A stretch of DNA of 64,000 bases, from positions 372,001 to 436,000 of the forward strand of contig NZ_MSTQ01000001.1 in assembly GCF_001945365.1 (NCBI RefSeq), read 5' to 3'. This document shows, in pieces, positions 57,474-64,000 of the stretch (position 1 is its first letter; each line of letters starts with the position of its first letter). Under the pieces are notes generated by a model that worked only from the letters and a program-made list of their open reading frames with translations, did not search any database and was not told the DNA's origin. The stretch comes from Pseudomonas reinekei (lineage in GTDB: Bacteria; Pseudomonadota; Gammaproteobacteria; Pseudomonadales; Pseudomonadaceae). The position numbers and the translations under genes are program-made.

Positions 57474-58745
57474 ATGGGCACGCACGTTATTAAGATGCCG
57501 GACATTGGTGAAGGCATTGCAGAAGTTGAATTGTCGGTTTGGCACGTCAAGGTCGGCGACATGGTCGTCGAGGATCAGGTGCTGGCCGATGTCATGACCG
57601 ATAAGGCGATGGTGGATATTCCATCGCCGGTGCATGGCAAGGTCATCGCCCTCGGCGGTCAGCCGGGCGAAGTCATGGCGGTGGGCAGTGTGCTGATCAG
57701 CATCGAAGTCGAAGGTGCGGGCAACGTGAAGGCGTCAGCGCAATCGACTCCGGTTAAAGAAGCGCCGGTTGCCGCGCCGAAAGTCGAAGCCGTGGTGGAA
57801 AGCAAACCGGTCGCTGCCGCTGCGCCAAAAGCCGCCGTGTGCCAGGGCCCGATGGTGGCCCGTGAAGCGAATGAGCGTCCATTGGCGTCCCCAGCCGTGC
57901 GCAAGCATGCGCTGGACCTGGGCATCCAGTTACGTCTGGTACGCGGTACCGGCCCGGCCGGCCGCGTGCTGCATGAAGACCTCGACGCCTACCTGGCACA
58001 GGGTCAGTCGAATGCCTCAACGGTCAGCAGCGCATATACCCAGCGTACCGATGAAGAACAAATCCCGGTGATCGGCATGCGCCGCAAGATCGCCCAACGC
58101 ATGCAGGACGCCACCCAGCGTGCCGCGCACTTCAGCTATGTCGAAGAAATCGACGTCACCGCCGTGGAAGAGCTGCGTACGCATCTCAACGAAAAACACG
58201 GTGCCACTCGCGGCAAGCTGACCTTGTTGCCGTTCCTGGTCCGCGCCCTGGTCGTCGCCCTGCGCGACTTCCCGCAGATCAACGCCCGTTACGACGACGA
58301 AGCCCAGGTCATCACCCGTCTCGGCGCGGTGCATGTGGGCATCGCCACCCAGGCCGACATCGGTTTGATGGTGCCGGTGGTACGTCACGCCGAAGCCCGC
58401 AGCCTGTGGGACAGCGCTCAGGAAATCTCCCGTTTGGCCGCTGCTGCTCGTAACGGCAAGGCCAGCCGCGATGAACTGTCCGGCTCGAGCATCACCCTGA
58501 CCAGCCTCGGCGCCCTCGGCGGCATCGTCAGCACCCCGGTGCTGAACCTGCCCGAAGTGGCCATCGTCGGCGTCAACAAGATCGTCGAACGGCCGATGGT
58601 GATCAAAGGCCAGATCGTGATCCGCAAGATGATGAACCTCTCCAGCTCCTTCGACCACCGCGTGGTCGACGGCATGGACGCGGCGCTCTTCATCCAGGCC
58701 ATCCGTGGCCTGCTCGAACAACCCGCCACCTTGTTTGTGGAGTAA
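57474..58745 (+). CDS. bkdB: Branched-chain 2-oxo acid dehydrogenase E2 (lipoamide acyltransferase)
   Basis: A 423-residue E2: N-terminal lipoyl domain (MPDIGEGIAEVELSVWHVK; lipoyl-lysine in MTDKAMVDIPSP), an Ala/Pro linker (about 85-130), an E1/E3-binding domain (SPAVRKHALDLGIQLRLV, then GTGPAGRVLHEDLDAY) and a catalytic domain with active-site SSFDHRVVDG. Starts right at the bkdA2 stop. Length identical to P. putida BkdB as I recall. Confidence 0.95.
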   Translation: MGTHVIKMPDIGEGIAEVELSVWHVKVGDMVVEDQVLADVMTDKAMVDIPSPVHGKVIALGGQPGEVMAVGSVLISIEVEGAGNVKASAQSTPVKEAPVAAPKVEAVVESKPVAAAAPKAAVCQGPMVAREANERPLASPAVRKHALDLGIQLRLVRGTGPAGRVLHEDLDAYLAQGQSNASTVSSAYTQRTDEEQIPVIGMRRKIAQRMQDATQRAAHFSYVEEIDVTAVEELRTHLNEKHGATRGKLTLLPFLVRALVVALRDFPQINARYDDEAQVITRLGAVHVGIATQADIGLMVPVVRHAEARSLWDSAQEISRLAAAARNGKASRDELSGSSITLTSLGALGGIVSTPVLNLPEVAIVGVNKIVERPMVIKGQIVIRKMMNLSSSFDHRVVDGMDAALFIQAIRGLLEQPATLFVE

Positions 58746-58748
58746 CGA

Positions 58749-60131
58749 ATGCAAACGTTGAACACCAAGCTGCTGATCATCGGCGGCGGCCCCGGCGGTT
58801 ATGTGACGGCAATTCGAGCCGGCCAACTGGGCATCCCGACCATTCTGGTGGAAGGCCAATCCCTGGGCGGCACCTGCCTGAACATCGGCTGCATTCCCTC
58901 CAAGGCACTGATTCACGTCGCTGAGCAGTTTCACCAGACGCAGCACCACAGCCAGCATTCGGCGCTGGGCATCAGCGTTTCGGCGCCGACCCTGGACATC
59001 AGCAAGAGCGTCGAGTGGAAGGACGGCATCGTCGATCGCCTGACCACTGGCGTCGCGGCGCTGCTGAAAAAGAACAAGGTCCAGGTTGTTCAAGGCTGGG
59101 CCAAGGTAGTCGACGGCAAGACTGTCGATGTCGGCGACACGCGCATTCAATGCGAACACCTGGTGCTGGCCACCGGTTCGAAAAGCGTGAACTTGCCGAT
59201 GCTGCCGATTGGCGGGCCGATCATTTCTTCCACCGAAGCCCTGGCGCCGACATCGGTGCCCAAGCGTTTGATTGTGGTGGGCGGCGGTTACATCGGTCTG
59301 GAGCTGGGCATTGCCTATCGCAAGCTCGGTGCGGACGTTAGCGTGGTGGAGGCTCAGGATCGGATCCTGCCGGCCTACGACGCCGAACTGACCCAACCAG
59401 TGCACGATGAACTGAAAAAACTCGGCGTGAAGCTTTACTTGAAACACAGCGTGCAAGGCTTTGATTCTACGAATAATACCTTGCAAGTCCTGGCGCCAAG
59501 CGGCGACACGCTGAACCTGGAAACCCATCAGGTCCTGGTGGCCGTGGGCCGTAAACCCAACACTCAGGGATGGAACCTCGAAGCGCTGAATCTGGACATG
59601 AATGGCTCGTCGATCAAGATCGACAACCGCTGCCAGACCAGCATGCGCAACGTCTACGCCATCGGCGATTTGAGTGGCGAACCGATGCTCGCGCACCGGG
59701 CCATGGCCCAGGGTGAGATGGTTGCCGAGCTGATCAGCGGCAAGTCCCGCGAGTTCAACCCCACCGCCATCGCCGCCGTGTGCTTCACCGACCCGGAACT
59801 GGTGGTGGTCGGCAAGACCCCGGACGAGGCCGAGGCTGATGGCCTTGACTGCATCGTTTCCAGCTTCCCGTTCGCCGCCAATGGTCGAGCGATGACGCTG
59901 GAGTCGAAAAGCGGTTTCGTGCGCGTGGTCGCCCGTCGGGACAATCATGTGATTGTCGGCTGGCAGGCAGTGGGCGTCGGCGTGTCGGAGTTGTCCACGG
60001 CGTTCGCCCAAAGCCTGGAAATGGGCGCGCGACTGGAAGACATCGGCGGCACCATCCATGCGCACCCGACGCTGGGTGAGGCAGTGCAGGAAGCGGCGTT
60101 GCGTGCGCTGGGGCACGCACTGCACCTGTAG
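58749..60131 (+). CDS. lpdV: Lipoamide dehydrogenase for branched-chain dehydrogenase (Lpd-Val)
   Basis: A 460-residue E3: FAD motif [19 protein letters not shown], redox disulfide [18 protein letters not shown] domain [19 protein letters not shown], and C-terminal interface [15 protein letters not shown] with catalytic His-Glu. Last gene of the operon, three bases after bkdB. P. putida has several E3s; the one in bkd is LpdV. Confidence 0.95.
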   Translation: MQTLNTKLLIIGGGPGGYVTAIRAGQLGIPTILVEGQSLGGTCLNIGCIPSKALIHVAEQFHQTQHHSQHSALGISVSAPTLDISKSVEWKDGIVDRLTTGVAALLKKNKVQVVQGWAKVVDGKTVDVGDTRIQCEHLVLATGSKSVNLPMLPIGGPIISSTEALAPTSVPKRLIVVGGGYIGLELGIAYRKLGADVSVVEAQDRILPAYDAELTQPVHDELKKLGVKLYLKHSVQGFDSTNNTLQVLAPSGDTLNLETHQVLVAVGRKPNTQGWNLEALNLDMNGSSIKIDNRCQTSMRNVYAIGDLSGEPMLAHRAMAQGEMVAELISGKSREFNPTAIAAVCFTDPELVVVGKTPDEAEADGLDCIVSSFPFAANGRAMTLESKSGFVRVVARRDNHVIVGWQAVGVGVSELSTAFAQSLEMGARLEDIGGTIHAHPTLGEAVQEAALRALGHALHL

Positions 60132-60139
60132 AACGCGAC

Positions 60140-60221
60140 CTGTAGGAGCCGGCTTGCCGGCGATGGCGGTGAATCTGATACACCGTGCCGTCTTGATCGC
60201 CGGCAAGCCGGCTCCTACAAG
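60140..60221. repeat. Inverted REP pair (GTAGGAGCCGGCTTGCCGGC type)
   Basis: CTGTAGGAGCCGGCTTGCCG at 60140 and a near-exact inverted copy ending 60221 with a 30-base spacer. A third REP sequence class in the window. Closes the bkd operon. Confidence 0.88.
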
Positions 60222-60332
60222 GATCGAAATCCGGGCTGCGAAACCGGCCCGGAATGAAGTATTGTTGTCCCCATCCAAAAAACGTCAGAAGCCTTGAACC
60301 GTTTCGACGGTTGTTCAGTGATAGAGGGTGTC

Positions 60333-61352
60333 ATGGGTAACGAAAGCATCAATTGGGACAAGCTGGGTTTTGACTACATCAAGACCGACAAGCGCTATCT
60401 GTCGTATTTTCGCAATGGCGAGTGGGACAAAGGCACCCTGACCGAAGATAACGTGCTGCACATCAGCGAAGGCTCGACCGCTCTTCATTATGGCCAGCAA
60501 TGCTTCGAAGGCATGAAGGCCTATCGTTGCAAGGACGGCTCGATCAACCTGTTCCGCCCGGACCAGAACGCCCTGCGCATGCAACGCAGCTGTGCGCGTC
60601 TGCTGATGCCACTGGTAGACACCGTGCAGTTCATCGAAGCCTGTAAAGCAGTGGTTCGCGCCAACGAGCGTTTCATCCCGCCTTACGGCACCGGCGGCGC
60701 GCTGTACCTGCGTCCGTTCGTGATCGGCGTGGGGGACAACATCGGCGTGCGTACTGCACCCGAGTTCATCTTCTCGATCTTCTGCATTCCGGTCGGCGCC
60801 TACTTCAAGGGCGGTCTGACCCCGCACAACTTCCAGATTTCCAGCTATGACCGCGCGGCGCCGCAAGGCACCGGCGCTGCCAAGGTCGGTGGCAACTATG
60901 CCGCCAGCCTGATGCCAGGCTCCAAAGCCAAGAAAGCCAACTTCGCCGACGCCATCTACCTCGATCCGATGACCCACACCAAGATCGAGGAAGTCGGATC
61001 GGCCAACTTCTTCGGGATCACCCACGATAACAAGTTCGTGACCCCGAACTCGCCGTCGGTACTGCCGGGCATCACCCGCCTGTCGCTGATCGAGCTGGCC
61101 AAGACCCGTCTGGGCCTGGAAGTGGTTGAAGGCGACGTGCTGATCGACAAACTGTCGGACTTCAAAGAGGCCGGCGCTTGCGGCACCGCTGCAGTGATCA
61201 CGCCAATCGGCGGCATCAGTTACAACGACCACCTGCACGTGTTCCACAGCGAAACCGAAGTCGGCCCGGTCACCCAGAAGCTCTACAAAGAGCTGACCGG
61301 CGTGCAAACCGGCGACATCGAAGCGCCAGCGGGCTGGATCGTCAAGGTTTGA
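60333..61352 (+). CDS. ilvE: Branched-chain amino acid aminotransferase
   Basis: A 339-residue fold-type IV PLP enzyme of the class usually labelled BCAT type II: LGFDYIKTDKRYLSYF, LHYGQQCFEGMKAYR (substrate loop), the PLP lysine region AAKVGGNYAASLMPG, and the late PSVLPGITRLSLIELA. GAGGG before the ATG at 60333 fixes this start over an upstream in-frame one. Transaminates Leu, Ile and Val with 2-oxoglutarate; the products feed the neighbouring bkd complex. Ends at a terminator. Confidence 0.93.
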   Translation: MGNESINWDKLGFDYIKTDKRYLSYFRNGEWDKGTLTEDNVLHISEGSTALHYGQQCFEGMKAYRCKDGSINLFRPDQNALRMQRSCARLLMPLVDTVQFIEACKAVVRANERFIPPYGTGGALYLRPFVIGVGDNIGVRTAPEFIFSIFCIPVGAYFKGGLTPHNFQISSYDRAAPQGTGAAKVGGNYAASLMPGSKAKKANFADAIYLDPMTHTKIEEVGSANFFGITHDNKFVTPNSPSVLPGITRLSLIELAKTRLGLEVVEGDVLIDKLSDFKEAGACGTAAVITPIGGISYNDHLHVFHSETEVGPVTQKLYKELTGVQTGDIEAPAGWIVKV

Positions 61353-61376
61353 TCTGACTCCCCCTGCGAAATAAGG

Positions 61377-61412
61377 AACGCCGCTCTCGGTACTCGAAAG
61401 CGGCGTTTTTTT
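61377..61412 (+). terminator. Rho-independent terminator of ilvE
   Basis: Nine-base stem AACGCCGCT with complement at 61399-61407 and a loop with a small inner TCG/CGA pairing. A run of T follows from 61406 to 61412. Confidence 0.88.
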
Positions 61413-61431
61413 GCCTGATCGACGGACGAAT

Positions 61432-61908
61432 CTAGTCGAGTTGCCCCACGCGCTCCGGGTCTGGCCAGAACAACGCCGCCTGGCCACAGCGAGCGCCCTG
61501 CTCGTCCAGCAACGTCCAGACACTGCCTTGATGAATCATGAACGCTTGCCCCATGCGGTCCACCCGATAGCCGCTGTAGCCGTGGGCGATGCCCTTGGCC
61601 GTCACTTGCTCCAGAAGGGCCTGGCGCATTTCCCGGTCCAGCGGTGATGCACTGAACCGCGAAGGCATGCCGACGAACTGCTCACGCGGGTATTTGAAGC
61701 TGGCGAGGGCTTGCTCGTTGGCGTAATAAAACAGCGGATCGGCCTCAGTGCCATGAGCCAACAAGGCATACGGCGCGTGGCTATGCAGCCAGACCAGCCG
61801 CTGGTCTTCGCTCAGCGAGTCCGGCGCAGGCAATCGTGCGCCGGTCCAGTGTCGGTAAGCAGCATCCAGCTGTTGGACCATCTCCCGGAATTCATTGAAT
61901 GACGCCAT
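61432..61908 (-). CDS. MEKHLA domain protein
   Basis: A 158-residue single-domain protein with the MEKHLA (PAS-related) pattern: LLAHGTEADPLFYYANEQALASFKYP, REQFVGMPSRFSA, and GYSGYRVDRMGQAFMIHQGSVW. The domain is known from plant HD-ZIP III factors and stand-alone bacterial proteins, where it may sense redox state or small ligands. It converges with ilvE. Confidence 0.85.
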   Translation of the reverse strand: MASFNEFREMVQQLDAAYRHWTGARLPAPDSLSEDQRLVWLHSHAPYALLAHGTEADPLFYYANEQALASFKYPREQFVGMPSRFSASPLDREMRQALLEQVTAKGIAHGYSGYRVDRMGQAFMIHQGSVWTLLDEQGARCGQAALFWPDPERVGQLD

Positions 61909-62217
61909 GGTTTTCCTGTCAGGAATTGCTTGATTGAAAGGTGAGCGGCTCCGACGCTACTGAAAATCCGTGCCAAAAAACAGACCCAGTTTCATTTCTT
62001 TTAATCAGCTCATAGATTTGAAATACGTTCCAAGTCACTGTAAATCCGAGATTTTCAACCCAGTCAAAAAGACCAAAAGACGTCTTAATGACAACATTCA
62101 GATAGAGTCATATTAACTACAACCTAGCTGAAACGCCTGTGCTGCAAGTCTCTTCAGATTGGCCCGCTTTTTGGTACATGACCTGTGAAAGCTCACTGAC
62201 CAAAAAGGAACTCGTTA
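61909..62217. promoter_or_regulatory. 309-base AT-rich intergenic region
   Basis: No gene seen. Upstream of the SDR gene, 62160-62175 reads TGGCCC-N5-TTGGT, near a sigma-54 -24/-12 promoter (TGGCAC-N5-TTGCW), but the -12 GC is GG. AAGGA lies just before the SDR start. The remainder shows nothing recognisable. Confidence 0.35.
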
Positions 62218-62961
62218 ATGAACACTACGTTTCAGGATCGTCTCGCCGTCGTTACCGGTGCCAGTTCGGGCATTGGCCTGGCCGTCACCGAACGACTGTT
62301 GGCACAAGGTGCCCGAGTGTTGGCGATGTCACGCCAGATCGGTGGCCTTGGGGAGCTGGCAGATCGCTTCGCGACGCAACTGTCTTGGGTCGCAGGTGAC
62401 GTGACCCAACCCGCCGATCTGGCGCGGCTGGCCAAACAGGCAGCGACCATGGGCCCCGTGAGTTATCTGGTGCCGAACGCGGGGATTGCGGAACTGGCCG
62501 ATGGCCTTGATCTGACGGCGTTTGACCGGCAATGGGCGGTCAACGGAGCCGGTGCGCTGAACACCCTGGCGTGCCTGCGCGAACACTTGGCGGCTTCGAC
62601 TTCGGTGGTGTTCATCGGCACGTTCCTGGCGCAAGTGACCTTCCCTGGCCTCGCCGCCTACATCGCCTCCAAAGCCGCGCTGATTCACCATGCCCGCACC
62701 CTGGCCGTCGAGTTGGCGCCCCATGGCATTCGCATCAACACGGTGTCCCCAGGCCCGACCGCAACGCCGATCTGGTCAACACTGGGCTTGAAGAGCGAAG
62801 AGCTGAACGAAGTCGCCACCGCGGTTAACCAGCGGCTGTCAGGTGGTCAATTCCTGGAGGCTGGCGCCGTTGCCGACGTCATTCTGTTCCAGCTCGGCAA
62901 CGGTGCGCGCAACGTCATCGGCCAGGACTGGGTCGTCGATAGCGGTTATACGATCCGTTAA
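62218..62961 (+). CDS. SDR family oxidoreductase
   Basis: A 247-residue classical SDR: VVTGASSGIGLAVTERLLA, NAGIAELAD, active-site AYIASKAALIHHAR and IRINTVSPGPTATPIW. Substrate unknown. AAAAGGAA precedes the start. A single gene between the MEKHLA protein and a degenerate stretch. Confidence 0.9.
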   Translation: MNTTFQDRLAVVTGASSGIGLAVTERLLAQGARVLAMSRQIGGLGELADRFATQLSWVAGDVTQPADLARLAKQAATMGPVSYLVPNAGIAELADGLDLTAFDRQWAVNGAGALNTLACLREHLAASTSVVFIGTFLAQVTFPGLAAYIASKAALIHHARTLAVELAPHGIRINTVSPGPTATPIWSTLGLKSEELNEVATAVNQRLSGGQFLEAGAVADVILFQLGNGARNVIGQDWVVDSGYTIR

Positions 62962-63187
62962 TATTTCTATAGATATCAATAAGTAGAGATACATATTTGA
63001 TGCTTGTTCGAGATTTTTCGAACGCTCATCTGATATCCATGCCTTCAACCCGAACAGCGCGCTGATCTCCTTGCGACCCAAGGCGGTCAGCGCCAGCCCT
63101 TCACACTCGCCAGCAACCGGCACGGAACCGAACGCGCGCAGGCCGGATCACATCGGTATCGACATCTATCAAGCCATGGATGCACTG
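62962..63187. other. Degenerate 226-base spacer
   Basis: AT-rich at the left, GC-rich at the right. On the minus strand an open stretch (about 63149-62990) reads like a protein fragment (AFGSVPVAGECEGLALTALG, KEISALFGL), and the plus frame of the metallopeptidase extends upstream through RPDHIGIDIYQAMDALM with no good start. It may be the remnants of a broken gene, but I could not identify one. Confidence 0.3.
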
Positions 63188-64000
63188 ATGACCGACTCAC
63201 CAGCACTGCGCAGTTTCATCCCGCCTTACATTCTCAACCGCATCATTGCCCACGGTTCAGAGCCGCAGCGCACGGCGGCGATGACCACCCTGCATCACGT
63301 CCAGGGCCTGCTGCCCAATCCCGGCGTACCTTCGCGGCCACCGCAGCGGGCGATTCTGCCGCCGCCCGGAAAACCCGGAGTGGCCCAGCGCAGCGTGCAC
63401 GATGCGCAGAACAAGATGCTCCTGCCAGGAATGCCGGTGCGCCTGGAAGGTCAGCCGGCCACGGGCGATGCGGCAGTCAATGAAGCCTACGATGCGTTGG
63501 GCGCCAGCTATGATTTCTTCTGGAAAGTGCTGGGCCGCGATTCGATCGATAACAAAGGCTTGCCGCTGGTCGGCAGTGTGCATTACGGCCAGGGGTACGA
63601 AAACGCTTTCTGGAATGGCGCGCAAATGGTCTTCGGCGACGGCGATGGGGAGATATTCCAGCGCTTCACCCGCTCGCTGGATGTGGTCGCCCATGAATTG
63701 GCCCATGGTGTGACCGAAAGTGCGGCAGGGTTGATCTATGCCAACCAGTCTGGGGCATTGAACGAGTCGCTGTCGGATGTGTTCGGCATCCTCACCAAGC
63801 AATTCGTCCTCGGCCACACCGTCGAACAGGCAGACTGGCTGATCGGGGCGGACTTGCTCACTGCCAGGATCAACGGCAGGGGCCTGCGCTCGATGTCCCA
63901 TCCCGGCACGGCCTATGACGACCCGCTGCTGGGCAAGGATCCGCAACCGGATCACATGCGCAAATTCGTCATCACCCAAGAGGACAATGGCGGCGTGCAC
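63188..64000 (+). CDS. M4 (thermolysin/protealysin-like) metallopeptidase, 5' part
   Basis: 271 residues of a zinc peptidase cut by the right edge. A short protealysin-type propeptide (RSFIPPYILNRIIAHGS) is followed by the catalytic domain: DVVAHELAHGVTES (HExxH), NESLSDVFG (third ligand Glu) and, at the very end, QEDNGGVH, the start of the substrate-binding His segment. No signal peptide, as in protealysin-like cytoplasmic or non-classically exported members. Two in-frame ATGs, 63176 and 63188; neither has a clear ribosome binding site, and the second gives the usual short N-terminus. An antisense open frame is a shadow. Confidence 0.85.
   Translation, partial: MTDSPALRSFIPPYILNRIIAHGSEPQRTAAMTTLHHVQGLLPNPGVPSRPPQRAILPPPGKPGVAQRSVHDAQNKMLLPGMPVRLEGQPATGDAAVNEAYDALGASYDFFWKVLGRDSIDNKGLPLVGSVHYGQGYENAFWNGAQMVFGDGDGEIFQRFTRSLDVVAHELAHGVTESAAGLIYANQSGALNESLSDVFGILTKQFVLGHTVEQADWLIGADLLTARINGRGLRSMSHPGTAYDDPLLGKDPQPDHMRKFVITQEDNGGVH

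Noticed and set aside
58017..60278. 753-codon minus-strand frame over bkdB-lpdV
   Set aside because: Antisense to two genes of certain identity and rich in His, Gln and Asp like other shadows here.
63257..64000. 247-codon minus-strand frame at the right end
   Set aside because: Antisense to the M4 peptidase catalytic domain with its HExxH and downstream Glu motif.

Overview
The window looks like a Pseudomonas chromosome from the P. fluorescens group. It is GC-rich and carries a bkd operon, a lexA2-imuA-imuB-dnaE2 mutagenesis cassette, an OprD porin, Pseudomonas-type udh and SohB, and many REP-type palindromes between transcription units. I saw no rRNA, tRNA, CRISPR array, phage or insertion sequence. 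The species assignment is inferred from gene content alone.

Layout. 1-5.4 kb: the 5' part of a DUF6543 toxin-like gene running off the left edge, a DUF2970 protein, an orphan periplasmic binding protein, a 37-residue membrane microprotein, and cysI plus a DUF934 gene for sulfite reduction. 5.4-18 kb: mostly single genes, namely an AT-rich orphan, sohB, a histidine phosphatase, an SCP2 protein, LysR, a fatty-acid-hydroxylase/SRPBCC fusion with a membrane-anchored SMP-30-like partner, small proteins, a UvrA2-type ATPase lacking the UvrB-binding domain, and a hybrid histidine kinase. 18-26.3 kb: a divergent GntR regulator and a seven-gene catabolic cluster (PotABCD-like ABC importer, two amidohydrolases, flavin reductase) whose substrate I cannot name. 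This is the best candidate for an undescribed pathway. 26.4-32.2 kb: dnaE2-imuB-imuA-lexA2 on the minus strand, with a perfect LexA2-type operator overlapping the lexA2 start.

32.4-36.7 kb: an aminoglycoside-phosphotransferase-fold kinase with an SDR, a small proline-rich lipoprotein, a DUF1652 protein and a PAS-LuxR regulator. 36.8-45.2 kb: reductive pyrimidine catabolism as two divergent units, NCS1 permease and ureidopropionase on one side and hydA-preT-preA on the other, followed by a RutR-like TetR regulator. A perfect 26-base palindrome lies in the divergent control region. 45.4-52.7 kb: uronate uptake and oxidation, with an OprD porin, udh, a lactonase, a DctPQM TRAP transporter and an aldose-1-epimerase. 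The porin and udh promoters share a 16-base operator-like motif, which ties them into one regulon.

52.6-61.4 kb: a TauE/SafE exporter divergent from an ETHE1-like metallo-hydrolase, then bkdR divergent from bkdA1-bkdA2-bkdB-lpdV, and an ilvE-type branched-chain aminotransferase, so branched-chain amino acid transamination and 2-keto acid oxidation sit together. 61.4-64 kb: a MEKHLA protein, an SDR, a short degenerate stretch, and the N-terminal part of an M4 (protealysin-like) metallopeptidase cut by the right edge.
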